64,000 nucleotides of DNA, taken from Anniella stebbinsi. Taxonomy: Eukaryota; Chordata; Lepidosauria; Squamata; Anniellidae. The stretch is taken from contig JARDYH010000002.1 in the NCBI GenBank assembly GCA_029215795.1, positions 271,630,310-271,694,309 of the forward strand. Direction: 5' to 3'. This document shows, piece by piece, positions 45,553 through 56,593 of the stretch. The notes beneath the pieces were generated by a model, which saw nothing but the letters and a program-made list of their open reading frames with translations, was not told the DNA's origin and ran no database searches. Both the position numbers and the translations under genes were made by a program. How positions within the stretch are numbered: position 1 is the stretch's first letter; every line of letters starts with the position of its first letter.

Positions 45553-45745
45553 AAATGCAGGTTGCTTACCTGTAACTGTAGTTCTTCGAGTGGTCATCTG
45601 TGCATTCACACATATGGGCTCGCGCCACCGCCGAGCTTGCTTCCGGGAAACTTAGCTAGCTTAGACTTTTGGCGGGAACCCCTCCCCCCACCATCCTACC
45701 GCGCATGCTCAGGGCTCCCGCCTCTCCTTTACCTCAGTTCTCTGA
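45553..45745. repeat. DIRS left inverted terminal repeat
   Basis: Matches the reverse complement of 51259-51414 over most of its length (CACACATATGGGCTCGCGCC, TTCCGGGAAACTTAG, TTTTGGCGGGAACCCCTC, GCGCATGCTCAGGGCTCCCG). Its outer 35 bases are a left-end-specific extension not present on the right. Confidence 0.92.
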
Positions 45746-45852
45746 GACCGCTTGGCCCCATGACTAAGGCACAACTATGTCGTTAGACAATGAGCATGGC
45801 GAACCAACTGACAATCACAAACAGCGATGCCAAGAGAGGACGGTGGGTGGGT

Positions 45853-45948
45853 TGTGTGAATGCACAGATGACCACTCGAAGAACTACAGTTACAGGTAAG
45901 CAACCTGCATTTCTTCTTCGTGGTCTCTGTGCATCACACATATGGGCG
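45853..45948. repeat. DIRS internal complementary region (ICR)
   Basis: Bases 45853-45912 are the exact reverse complement of the left end of the element, and 45911-45948 are the reverse complement of its right end (TTCTTCTTCGTGGTCTCTGT). The two ends are thus fused in inverse order beside the recombinase stop codon, as in DIRS1. The join fixes the element ends at about 45553 and 51414. Confidence 0.93.
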
Positions 45949-45994
45949 AATAACAAGCAGAGACTTACCGGAGGTGGGTAGGCATGCTGGTTGG

Positions 45995-47060
45995 TCACTG
46001 GCAAATCGAGGAGAGGACCGCTCTACCAAACGAGGAGTCCTGTCTGGCTCTGACATCTAGGCGATAATGCTTTACAAAAGTAGAAGCATTGGACCAAGTG
46101 GCTGCTTTGCAGAGGTCAGTGAGCGTAGCGCCATGGAGCAATGCCGACGAGGTAGCCTGTGCTCTGGTAGAATGCGCCGTCGGATGAAAAGGAGGGTCTT
46201 TATTGACAATCCTGTAAGCCAGGACAATGGTCTCCACAACCCATTTGGAGATGCGCTGTGGGGAGACTGCCAACCCCTTAGACACACCTCCATAACAGAT
46301 GAACAACTTACGAGATTGTCTAAATGACTCAGTTCTTGACTTATAGAAAGCCAATGCTCTTCTAACGTCTAATGCGTGCAATTTCGAAGACAAGGGATCT
46401 GACGATGAGTTGAAGAACGTGGGTAAAACAATGTCTTGATTTACGTGGAACGAGGAGGAAACTTTAGGAATGAACATGGGGTCCATACGTAATATAACTT
46501 TTTCTCTAAAAAACTGTAGATAGGGAGGATCTATCAGCAGTGCTGCTATCTCCGAAACGCGTCTTGCAGACGTGATGGCAACTAGGAATATAGTCTTAAG
46601 AGTCAACAAACGAATATCAATTGTCGCCAACGGTTCAAAGGGCTTGGAGGTGAGGGCTGAGAGCACGACAGAAAGACTCCATTGCGGAACTACTGGCCGA
46701 ATAGAGGGAAACAAGTTTTTTAAACCCTTTAAGAAGGCTCTAGCCATCGGGTGTGTAAAAACAGAAAAACCATTCACTAAGCTGTGGTTGGCTGTAATTG
46801 CCGACAGATAGACCTTAATGGAAGATGGTTTCAGGCCTTGGGCATGTAAAGAATATAGGAATGAGATAATTTTAGGCATGTCCGATGTGTAAGAGTCAAA
46901 GCCATTAAGAGCCGCATACTCTTGAAAACGTGTCCATTTTCTATTATAGGACAGTCTAGTCGAGGGCTTACGTGAGGCTTCTAAAATAGATTTTAATCGT
47001 TCAGGGAGGTCAAGGGCTCTCCAAGACGACGGATCCTCCAGGCCGTCAGATGTAAGGAGA
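45995..47060 (-). CDS. DIRS tyrosine recombinase (YR) domain
   Basis: An uninterrupted frame stops at 45995-45997; its recognisable part starts near 47060 with ERLKSILEASRKPSTRLSYN. The core-binding-like N-terminal half is followed by a catalytic half with the first Arg in TSARRVSEIAALL, HxxR in AHSTRAQATS, the conserved TWSNASTFVKHY stretch and the nucleophile Tyr in HYRLD. It ends 23 residues later. The frame stays open upstream to about 47902, but that part is only the shadow of RNase H. The reading frame differs from both RT and RNase H and slightly overlaps the RNase H end (46993), as is usual for DIRS. Its job in the family is strand exchange that inserts the circular DNA. No damage is visible in this domain. 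Confidence 0.9.
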
Positions 47061-48905
47061 GGACATCTGGATGAAGAATTCTGCCCTTCTGTCGAGACAG
47101 AAGGTCGGGAAGGCAAGGTAGGTTCCAAGTCTCCGCTTTCGCCAGTCTGAGTAGCGACGTGAACCAAGGTTGTCTTGGCCACCACGGGGCTATCATTATA
47201 GCGTCCGAATTGTTGCGTCTGACCGCAGTCACTGCTCTGGCCAGCAGTGGGAACGGCGGAAAAAGGTAGAGAAACCCTGTCGACCAGTCCCATTGAAATG
47301 CATCCCCCAGCGATGCGGGTCCTATGCCCGCTCTGGAGCAATAAGCCGGGCAAACTGCATTGGCAGCAGTCGCAAAGAGATCGATGTCGGGCGTGCCCCA
47401 ACGAGAGAAGAGACGACTTAATATGCGAGTGGCGAGTTCCCACTCGTGTGTGCCCGCGAAAGATCGGCTGAGAACATCTGCCTTGGTGTTGTCCTTTCCC
47501 GCAATGTGTAATGCTGATAGCAGGATATTGTGGGAGATGGCCCACTCTAGAACGCCCATCACAAGCCGCAATAGGCGGCGCGATCGGGTGCCTCCTTCTT
47601 TGTTCAGATACCACACCACTGTGGTATTGTCTGTTAGAATGCGGACATGATGCCCCTGTAGGTGGGGTAAGAATGCGCATAATGCCTTCTTGACTGCCAG
47701 AAGTTCCAACATATTGATGTGGAGGCGAGTCTCTGAAGGTGACCATCTTCCTTGTGTCAGCAGGTCGTCGTGGTGTGCGCCCCATCCGTCTAGAGATGCG
47801 TCCGTTGTCACTATACGAGATGGCCCCCGCGGTACAAATGGCATGCCTTGTGAAAGGTTGCTTGAGGCAGCCCACCACCGGAGGGACTCTCTGACCAGCC
47901 ACGGAATGGTAAGTATAGTTGATGTGGGTTTTGCAGCATTGAGTAACGTTGGAGCAGGAACTGCTGGAGGGGGCGCATTCGAAGTCGCGCCTAACGGACG
48001 ACGAACACGGCTGCCGCCATTAACCCTAGCAACCTGAGAATCGCAAACGCTGATGCTCGAGGATGTCCTTGCAACTGCAATGCCCGCTTCTGCAGGGCGG
48101 TTATCCTGTCTGCCGGCAGGAAGGCCCTTCCCAAGGTAGAGTCTAGGGTAACTCCTATAAATTGCAGTCTTTGCGATGGCTGAATGATGGATTTTTTGTA
48201 ATTTATCTGCAGCCCAAGCGACGACAGAAGAGAGATGACCTCGTGGACGTTGGCACGCGCCTGGCTTCTGGACTTTGAGACGATCAGCCAATCGTCCAGG
48301 TAAGGATATAAGTTGATGTTGTGTGATCGTAGGTGCGCGCATACTGCCGACATGCACTTGGTGAATACCCTTGGTGCAGACTTTAGGCCGAAGGGAAGGA
48401 CGGAGAACTGGTACGCCTGGTGCCCAATTACAAATCGCAGATAGTGTCGATGGGTAGGATGAATAGCGATGTGAAAATAGGCATCTTTTAGGTCTATTAG
48501 CGTGAACCAGTCGCCCTTCTTTAGCATAGGCAGGACAGATGCCACTGTAACCATGCGAAAGTTCTTGGGTAATATGAACTTGTTCAGATTTCTGAGATCC
48601 ATAATAGGACGAAGTCCCCCGTCCCTTTTTGGCACCGTAAAATAACGGGAGTAAAACCCTGTACGGAGTTGAAATTGTCGTACCCTCGTGATAGCCGCCT
48701 TGTGCAGAAGTGTGGTAGTCTCCTGCGCTAGAGTCACCGAGGGCGGTGTAATTTTTATGAAGCCAAGTGGAGGAGGGACTTCGAACTCTATTTTGTAGCC
48801 CTCTGCTATGATGTTCAGCACCCAAGCGTCCGATGTTATTGACGCCCAGGTTTGCAGAAAGGGCTGTAGTCTGTTGGCGTTGCTGCAGATAAGAGGTGGC
48901 GCCAA
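46993..48905 (-). pseudogene. DIRS reverse transcriptase/RNase H, disrupted
   Basis: The RT runs in one frame from 48905 to a TAG at 47991-47993: RT motifs VPKRDGGLRPIMDLRNLNKF, LIDLKDAYFHIAIHP, LPFGLKSAP and YLDD near residues 202-205, then a thumb-like part. Frame continuity for some 20 codons beyond the TAG (RLRMRPLQQFLLQR) shows it to be a nonsense change inside the gene. RNase H follows in another frame, the same as gag, from about 47890 to 46993: TTDASLDGWGAHHDD, NMLELLAVKKAL, RILTDNTTVVWYLNKEGG, HIAGKDNTKADVLSRS. At least one stop and one indel therefore separate RT from RNase H. The RT start is not an ATG (TTG at 48905) and the RT frame is open back into gag, so expression in intact relatives may use frameshifting. 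Confidence 0.88.
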
Positions 48906-48906
48906 G

Positions 48907-51045
48907 TCAAAGACGACGCTTACTATGCTGTGGTTGTTTGTTGCGTTGTTGAAAACGCGGTGTGGACTTTCGTGGCTGATAAGCCTGCGTCGAGGTTGGT
49001 TGGTAGCGCTGTGTCCTTTCCTGTTGCTGCCGGGGTTGGTACGGGACTGGCCGATACCATTTCCGAGGGCGGTAAGACTGTTGTGGCTGCTGAAAGCCCA
49101 TCTTTTTAGCAGTCATTCTGGCCTTGTGCAAAGTATCCATAGTGACGTCAGTGTCCGTATGGAAGAGGCCCTCCCCGTCAAAGGGAAGGTCTTCAATCCG
49201 GTTCTTGGTCTCCTGCGGAAGAGACGCTAAACGCAACCATGCGTGCCTACGTAAGGCAACCGCACCAACCATGGCTTTAGATACACAGTCCGTTAGATGT
49301 CGCGCTGTTGTCAATTCCTGTTTTGACAACCTGACTGCCTCTGATTGAAAAACCCTAGCGAGTTCACGCTGGTCGTCCGGAAGGTAATCGGTTAATGACG
49401 ATATCTTTTCCCATAGGAATAGCTGATAGCGTGCCATGAGCGCCATATAATTAGTCACTTTTATGCCCAACGATGTAGAGGCATAAATCCGATGGCCGTA
49501 GGAGTCGAGCTTTCGTCCCTCCTTATCAGTTGGGGCGGAATGCACTTTACCCGATCTGCCCTGTGCTGCCTCCACGACAACCGAATTAGGTTTGGGATGC
49601 TGAAAAAGAAAAGGTGCCTGCGCCTCCTTCACCTTATAGATGGCATCAAGGCGTTTCGACGTTGGCCCAACAGTGGCTGGATGTTCCCAAGACTGCTTAA
49701 TTGTTTTCAACAATGCCTTAACCATTGGTAATGTTAATTGTGGAGATGGCTCTGTATACATAACGTCATAAATGCCATCGTCCGACTCGTCAGTTGGTTG
49801 CTGGCATTCGATATTAAGGGATTGAGCCAGTCTCAGCATTTGGTCCGAGAAACTGCCCATCTCCATCGTGGGCGAGGCGCGATCCTCGGTACCGACCGTG
49901 TCAGAGGGAGAGGGCTCCGATGGCCGTGGAGATGGAGCCGAAGATGAGTCAGATTCGTAGTCCTCAAAAGACTGAGAGGGTTGTCGGTGTCGGTGCGACG
50001 CTGGTGGTGTACGGTCACGAGGACGGGTCGCTGTCGACGTCGATCGCCCTCGATGCCGTGCCGCGGCCTGGAGAGAGGTTGTCCTCCGCGGAGGGACAGG
50101 CGGCGGCGACTGCTCTTCACGGATCCTTTGTCCCGTGTAAGGGTCGTAGCAGTACCGAGCACGCTCCGTGTGGTGGGAATGCGCTGAATAGGTGTCCCAG
50201 TCTCGCGACTGCGACCGAGAACGTGACCTCGAGTTCGATAAACGACTTCGAGAGTGATGCGCTCGGCGACGACAGTTGTGTTGGTACCGGCTGCTCTGTA
50301 TCCGATGGCAGGAGGATGGGCATCGGTCCCAGAGAAGGCAGTGATCTGGAGGGTGACAGAGTAGCCGTTTGCTGCTGCACCCTCGGCGTCGACGGCGTAC
50401 GCAGAAGCGAAGACACTGAAGGTGCACGTCGCTTCGATGCCGACGGTGTCGGAGAAGCTTCGGTCCTTTGCGACGATGTGGAAGCGGTCGACGTCGAGCG
50501 GTGCATCGATGCCGATGGTCGGGCGGTACCGACGATGACTTGTGGACCATGGCGACGACTTTAATCGATGTCGAAGCAGGCATGGAAGATGGTCGGGACT
50601 TTTTCGATACCGTAGACGGTATCGACGGTGTCGCAGGCCCACCGGTAATTTTCGGAGTTTTCTTTGGCCTCGATTTCTTGGGCTTCTTCACCGGAGGCGG
50701 GGAGGAGGCCGGTGAAATGCCAGATAACGATGCCGGCGCTGCCGCCCCTAATCGGGGGGAACCCGGAGATGCTGGGTTTGAGAGAGTACGACTCTCCCCA
50801 GAAACCGCAGTTTTCATCATGGAAGGCCATGGTCGGTCAACTGCTGATAAGGCCTTCGTCCACAAAAGGCTACGGAGGCGATCAGCCCTATTTCTTCTCG
50901 TCTGCCTAGAGAACCGCATGCAATGGCTGCATGAATCAACAACGTGGGCCTCTCCCAGGCAGATTAGGCAGAGCGAGTGTCCGTCGGTGAGGGCTATTTT
51001 GGCCCTACACCGCGAACAACGTCGAAATAACGCGGTCTGTGCCAT
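48907..51045 (-). CDS. DIRS gag-like ORF1, 712 aa
   Basis: An ATG-initiated frame (51043-51045) ending TGA at 48907-48909. The N-terminus has three paired cysteines (CSRCRAK, CLICLG, CSHC), like a zinc-binding module; a Ser/Pro/Lys linker follows, then a strongly Arg/His/Ser-rich middle, an acidic Ser-rich patch and a helical C-terminal half (LTLPMVKALLKTIKQSWEHP, LMARYQLFLWEKISSL) that resembles DIRS ORF1 proteins. The tail is Gln/Arg/Pro-rich. Presumed role: nucleic-acid-binding structural protein. Oddity: around 50117-50506 another frame reads as a smoother Ser/Pro/Thr-rich protein, so two compensating indels are possible. Confidence 0.82.
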   Translation of the reverse strand: MAQTALFRRCSRCRAKIALTDGHSLCLICLGEAHVVDSCSHCMRFSRQTRRNRADRLRSLLWTKALSAVDRPWPSMMKTAVSGESRTLSNPASPGSPRLGAAAPASLSGISPASSPPPVKKPKKSRPKKTPKITGGPATPSIPSTVSKKSRPSSMPASTSIKVVAMVHKSSSVPPDHRHRCTARRRPLPHRRKGPKLLRHRRHRSDVHLQCLRFCVRRRRRGCSSKRLLCHPPDHCLLWDRCPSSCHRIQSSRYQHNCRRRAHHSRSRLSNSRSRSRSQSRDWDTYSAHSHHTERARYCYDPYTGQRIREEQSPPPVPPRRTTSLQAAARHRGRSTSTATRPRDRTPPASHRHRQPSQSFEDYESDSSSAPSPRPSEPSPSDTVGTEDRASPTMEMGSFSDQMLRLAQSLNIECQQPTDESDDGIYDVMYTEPSPQLTLPMVKALLKTIKQSWEHPATVGPTSKRLDAIYKVKEAQAPFLFQHPKPNSVVVEAAQGRSGKVHSAPTDKEGRKLDSYGHRIYASTSLGIKVTNYMALMARYQLFLWEKISSLTDYLPDDQRELARVFQSEAVRLSKQELTTARHLTDCVSKAMVGAVALRRHAWLRLASLPQETKNRIEDLPFDGEGLFHTDTDVTMDTLHKARMTAKKMGFQQPQQSYRPRKWYRPVPYQPRQQQERTQRYQPTSTQAYQPRKSTPRFQQRNKQPQHSKRRL

Positions 51046-51258
51046 AAGATGGCGAGCCGCCCAAAGAATTCTTATATCTATTAACTACTAATTTATTATT
51101 TAAAATTTTTTTTTTTTTTTTTTGAACTATACTAACTAACAACTATTCTTACAAAAACAACAGCCTAAGCTAACTATATTTATCTTCTTTTCTCTCAAAA
51201 CAGGTACAACGTACCAGAGAAGTCTCCCGCGAGGCTACTGCGAAGCGGTCGAAGAAGA

Positions 51259-51414
51259 ACTGAGGTAAAGGAGAGGCGGGAGCCCTGAGCATGCGCGGTA
51301 GGATGGTGGGGAGAGGGGTTCCCGCCAAAAGTCTAAGCTAACTAAGTTTCCCGGAAGCAGGCTCGGCGGCGGCGCGAGCCCATATGTGTGATGCACAGAG
51401 ACCACGAAGAAGAA
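51259..51414. repeat. DIRS right inverted terminal repeat
   Basis: Inverse of the left repeat; outer end reads CACAGAGACCACGAAGAAGAA. It lies upstream of ORF1 on the coding strand, so it is expected to carry the promoter. A T-rich run (51101-51123) and AT-rich leader separate it from the ORF1 ATG. Confidence 0.92.
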
Positions 51415-52520
51415 CTCTATGATACATACAATAATATTTTTTTTCTAATGCTGTAAATGGTCTTACATAAACGTCTACACTCTACACATTTTGAATAAGT
51501 AAAACCTTATCTTAAAAAGCATTCACTCATTCCAAAAAAGAGAAGAGAGGTTTTTTGTTTTTTTCCAGTGTTCCTGAAGTTTCTGAATTTTCTGCTGGAA
51601 AAATTCTGTTGAGGAAAAAAAGTGTTTCCCATTTTTCCCCCAGTCTCCTCACCCCACCCCCACGGCCTTCATATCTCTACAGGCGAGTGGCTATTTACAA
51701 GCCTGACCTTGAGTTTGAGGTGAGGACTCATCTTGGTTTGCGCTTACTTCCCTCACGTTTATGTTATTTTGATGGATCCTTTTAGCTAAATGGCAGACAG
51801 GAAAACACCGTGCACCAAAATTCATTTTCCCCGAATGATATTGGCCCTGATATCTGAACATAGGGGTCACCATGTTAATATTCCTCACATAATAATTTCC
51901 TTGACCTTCTAAAAGGAGCATTAAGTTGTTACTTAACTACTTGTAACTAATTTTATTCTGAGGAACAAGCTGCATGCCAGTCCATGGAGGTCACTTCAGT
52001 GTACACTTGTCTGAAGAACCAATGGCAAAATCTTTTAGAAGTACAAGCTCCCTTTTTAATCCAAGTGCTCAGGTTTCACTGAGAGGGGAGAACAACTTAC
52101 ATATGCAAAGCCCAGATATTGCCAGTTCAAGAGAGGATCCACAAGTGTCAGATTTCAAAGCATCATGAAAGTTGGAACCAGCAAGCTCTTAAACAAAGCT
52201 GTAGAACTGCGGCCGTAGGAAGACCTTTTGTCAGGATTAGAGTTTCCAGCTTCAGATGAAGTTGGACATCCCTAAAATGCTGGCTAGTCTAAAAACTCCA
52301 AAGCCTTTTACTGGGTGAAACACAGATAAAACTCTTAATTATCTGCAAGTAGCAAGATTGCTTTCATATGCTGGTGCTCAACATGTGCAAGCAACAACAT
52401 AAACACAACTATTAACACTCAGTATATGGTGATATTATAGCTGGAAATCACTATAAGTTAGACCCTTAAGTAAAACGAAATGGGATTGTGAGTCCCGTAA
52501 GAGGTGCTATTACCTGTTCA

Positions 52521-52537
52521 GTGTGTGTGTGTGTGTG

Positions 52538-52569
<32 letters not shown>
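52521..52569. repeat. Compound microsatellite (GT)n(CT)n(AT)n
   Basis: About 18 bases GT, 22 bases CT and a short AT run in succession, in UBE2D1 intron 1. Confidence 0.95.
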
Positions 52570-52889
52570 CAGACTGGATGCTAAGAACCACTATTCATTT
52601 TGTATGAAAAATGTGCACCTACATTAAATCATTAGGCCTGTACAACTGGCAGCCCAAAAGGACAAATATGGCTAAGCAACATATTCTGATCTCCCAAGCA
52701 GGCAGCAAGTCAGAAGATTTAACAATTCCCTAGTACACTACATTTGACTTGTTGGGTCAAATGTTGTTAAGATTAGGTCTGAATTAGATGAAACAGTTCA
52801 AATATGGGGTTGACAGCACTCTGAAAGGCAGATGACTTATAGGATTTCTACATGAGAGAACGTTTAAAAAGGGAACCAAATATTATTGG

Positions 52890-52990
52890 CGTGTTCATTC
52901 ATTCATTCTTTTCATTCCTATAACGCCCAATAGCCAAAGCTCTCCGGGCAGTTTACAAAAGTTTGAAACCCTAAAATACAGCATAATAGG
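52890..52990 (-). mobile_element. L2-type LINE 3' tail, reverse
   Basis: CGCCCAATAGCCAAAGCTCT then CCGGGCAGTTTACAAA is the reverse complement of the tail motif seen at 42755-42860, preceded by (ATTC)n. Confidence 0.7.
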
Positions 52991-54390
52991 TCATAAAGCC
53001 TAAAATGATGAATTTAGCATCGGGCGCTTAAGATGCAGTAAGATACTTTATACTGGACCAGTCATTAAAAAAGAACAGAGCAATCTTATTTACCTGTCCC
53101 AGCACCTGCTGGATACTGTTGCCATAGTAAAAGGAGCTACCGACTCCAGAAGGACAATTAGCTGCAGTCTTTCAAGAAATCTTTACCTGAAAGGAGGAAG
53201 GCACACCTGAGCTCTGCTGCAGCTCACATTCATCCATGGAAAGTCTTGTGCAGCATGTGTTCTTGGGAAATGATCCCCAGTAACAGTCTAAAAGGGTGCT
53301 GTTGTTGTTTTTAAAGTACCTCTTATGCTACTACTAACCTTGCCTGTTTCTTGGAAAATTTGCCATAGGTCAATATATCTTCATCTATTTACTAGATGCA
53401 AAATATTTTATTATGCCAATTATAGTAAATAAATTAAGCTGGACTACACTGCACAATGTTACAGGATACACAAACTTAAATCGGTATGAAATAGCAGTAG
53501 TACAGTGCTAAAGAAAAGCGGTATTATGATCTGATGGCTAAACATTTGACACTGGAGCCTAAAAAATTTGAACTTACTAGCCATGATAAGACTATTTTAA
53601 ATATATTCAACTATTCTGATTCTTATTTATTCATATTAGTTATGAATCAGTTCTCTGAAAAAATCCAAAATGAAAGATCTGGTGCCATAAACTGAAAATA
53701 CAAAACATACAGGTTGTTTTGAAGATGATGTTGCTTCTATACATTATTGTGAGAACTGCTGTACAAAAGCTTCCATTCCTATAGCATTCATCGTTCCAAA
53801 TCCTGCAAAGTAGTTCCATGTTATGTCACTATTCAGCAGGATCTCATTTTAGTTCTAAATATGTCAGCAGCAGTGATAATACAAATAGTTCCAGGAAAGT
53901 GAGTTACTACTCCCACCCATAAAAGCATAAGTCTCCCATGTATTCTGTTTGACTAACTACTGTAGGATGAAATTATCATGCAAATAATCCTGAAATGTTG
54001 TTCCACCTGAAGGGAGAACATGCCGTTTCAAGCACAGCATTGCTGCACATGCTATGGAGAATCTCCTGTATACAAGATGAAGTGTAGGATGGCAGTGTGT
54101 TATGTTTGCTCACGTGGTACCTTCCAGTCATCACATGTCCAAATCAATTATTTTGCACACCACCAGAAACTCATCTTTGCAGTGGGTGTAACACAATATC
54201 TGGAGTAGCATGTAGGAAAATTTAATCCAGCTCCAAGATGTCCAAGAACTGCACCTTAAGAACATGTACAGGATTCAACCATTAAAAATTGTTTATCCAT
54301 ACAATCAACTCTGACAACATTAAAAAAAATTAAGTGATGGACAAAGTATATCCAGGACAGAATCCAATGTCATGCAAGTGGACTTCTGCT

Positions 54391-54434
54391 TACATGATGA
54401 GCTTTTCACCTCTACATGATGAGCTTTTCACCTC
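54391..54434. repeat. 22-bp perfect tandem duplication
   Basis: The unit TACATGATGAGCTTTTCACC plus TC occurs twice without mismatch. A recent local duplication in intronic sequence; no function suggested. Confidence 0.95.
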
Positions 54435-54879
54435 TATCTTGCAGCCCCACACACATGGGGGCTATAGGGAGGAGGGGGAATTACTCTCTTCCCTGTTCTC
54501 TGATGGAAGCTGGATTCCATCCCTGAAACTGTGAACTTGAAGATCTACTGATTGCCCTTTTGACAATTCCATAGCATATCATGTAGACATACCATGAGCG
54601 CAGATAGTAGGGCATTCATCAGTAGTCCGACTGGAGACTAGGGGTGCCCCTGGAAGATGCTTAGCCAAGACCCCTGTTGGTGCCAACTTTCAATAGCCAG
54701 GTTTAAACTGGTGGTTTTAGTATGCAGTATTTTACGATAAATGAAGCCAAAAGAATAAACATTCCATGGCAGAAGAAATCTGACAAACACAAATTAAACC
54801 TGATGCTTTAGAAGTGGAACCACACATTTCTTTGAGCAGAAGATACAACATCCATTTCTTCTTTGAATATTTGTTTTAA

Positions 54880-55090
54880 AGCCAGGGATGGCCCAATACA
54901 TTTTGCTACCTAAGGCAAAGGACAAGATGGCACCCCTTCCCTATTCCATGTACAGAAGTTGACTGGCAGCTGAAACTTATCTCAAGGGTCCTGAGGAGAA
55001 ACAGCTGGGGAGATGGCACCACTGTGCCCCGGATTCTGCCACCCAAAATGATTGCTTCACTTTGCCTAATGGTAGGATCAGCCTTGTCGA
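54880..55090. mobile_element. hAT-like MITE
   Basis: Starts AGCCAGGGATGGCCCAATAC and ends GTAGGATCAGCCTTGTC, the ends being rough inverted repeats. Internal TACCTAAGGCAAAGGACAAG and GCCACCCAAAATGATTGC echo one another. Non-coding. Confidence 0.5.
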
Positions 55091-56063
55091 CACACTAGAA
55101 GGGATCATTTTCTTCTACAATATCACATTTAAGCAATTAGCTGGGCAGGCAGATATCAATTAGACTGCAAGATAAACTTCCAGTTTTCTTTTGTTGAGTT
55201 CTGATTTTAGAACTAAATTGGCAAACCCCACTATTTTCTCTGTAAATCTTCTTGTTCTGTGCTTTAATTTGGCATCCTGTTCATTTCTACAACTGCAGTA
55301 AGGGCCTTAAAATACAACCCATAATAGATATAGAAAGCCACGTAGCTGTGACATCAGGCCAATATCCAATGTTCCAAAGACTGCAAAAAAACCTAAAGAA
55401 AACAATTTCTCTTCTTTCCTCAGTACTTAGGATTTAAGTCTACAGCATAGTCCGTTTCATAGACATGCTTCTCAAATAAATACAATTATTTATTCTATCC
55501 AAGATAACTTAGTGATTGGTGTGTTTAGAAATTCAGTTCTCAACTGAAGTCTAAATGCCATATATACTTAACATTAGGCTGGTTTGGACATCACTCAATT
55601 TGGATTGTCTCTCCCTCCAACAAGCCAGAGTTCCTGGTTTGCACACAACGCTGAACAAGCCAGGAAGTGAGTTGTTTAGCCACTACCACAGCATGCACCA
55701 TCATGATCGCTCACAAACTGGGGTAAAAAAAATACCTGGGTTGTCGTGACATAAAAACTGGACCATAGTCCTAGTTTTGCACAACTGTGAAATATAAGTC
55801 TACATAATAAACTTGGAAATACTGTTGGCAGTCTTTGGAAGTTGGTATCTTTGGATTAAGGTATTTTAACTATCCTTGTCCTCCCAAAATGTATATGCAA
55901 TGATATAAGGAATGTTTATCTTTCCCTTTAGCCTTTAGTATGGGGAAGCTCAATATCTTTCCTCAGCAGATGGTTCCATGGCTTAACTATTTGCACAGAT
56001 ACAAATTTATCAGGGATGTTATTTCTCAAAATCAAGGTATTGTTTCCAGTTCAAGGCAGTTGG

Positions 56064-56079
56064 GGGGGGGGGGGGGGGA
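56064..56079. repeat. Poly-G tract
   Basis: A run of about 16 G bases, one of several homopolymer G/C tracts in the window (14121-14130, 33464-33473, 36252-36266, 60019-60029). Length may be affected by sequencing error. Confidence 0.9.
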
Positions 56080-56593
56080 AGAGAGCTCAGATCTCAGACT
56101 TTTGTTCTCTGCACCACCATGACTTTTGTTCTTTGACAGCTTGCCAGAGATGACAGCCGCTTTCCTATTCAACCAAATTTCAACACCATCAATACTAATG
56201 GTCAGACTGGGTTACTGCAACCCCAACTCAGCTTAACAAAAGGAACAACGACAAAGTTTTAACAGTTCCTATAAAGGCCTGACCTGGCTCAATCTGAACA
56301 ATTCAGCCCTCGCATTCCCACCTACCAGCTTGACTACCATCCCCTTATATTGTCAATGCCTGATTCACCTCCAAAATTGGCAATCTGGACACCAACCTCC
56401 ATAAAATTCTTATAGCAATCATAAGTTCTATACCAGCCTTGTCAATAAGCCCACAAGAGTTACAAGCCTGAAAAATTTTCCACAAGGCAGCATATGAACA
56501 AAACAGAATTGCAAACAGGACTGTGGTACCAACATATCCCATAATAGGGTGCACATATTCTATCTACCATATACTTATCCTATATATCACTTT

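Larger units (their letters stand above)
45553..51414 (-). mobile_element. DIRS-type tyrosine-recombinase retrotransposon, near full length
   Basis: About 5.86 kb, coding strand minus. It is bounded by inverted terminal repeats and has an internal complementary region, gag-like ORF, RT with YLDD, RNase H and a tyrosine recombinase with the R/HxxR/Y residues. There is no LTR, protease or DDE integrase. This combination defines DIRS1-like elements, which are thought to integrate as circles through the recombinase and leave no target duplication; none is seen here (left flank TATCAA, right flank CTCTAT). The element is markedly richer in G+C and CpG than the surrounding intron. It lies in UBE2D1 intron 1 in the sense orientation of that gene. 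The pol frame is broken, so this copy cannot act alone. Confidence 0.95.

Noticed and set aside
45595..45960. Reading the DIRS left end plus ICR as a stand-alone MITE palindrome
   Set aside because: The arms correspond to the ends of the 5.86-kb element and adjoin its recombinase ORF; the ICR explains the fold-back.
49920..50564. 214-codon open frame on the plus strand
   Set aside because: It is antisense to DIRS ORF1. High G+C in that stretch leaves stops rare on both strands and the product has no recognisable domain.
46993..51045. Classifying the element as an LTR (gypsy-like) retrotransposon or endogenous retrovirus
   Set aside because: It has inverted rather than direct terminal repeats, no protease or DDE integrase, no env, and a tyrosine recombinase instead.
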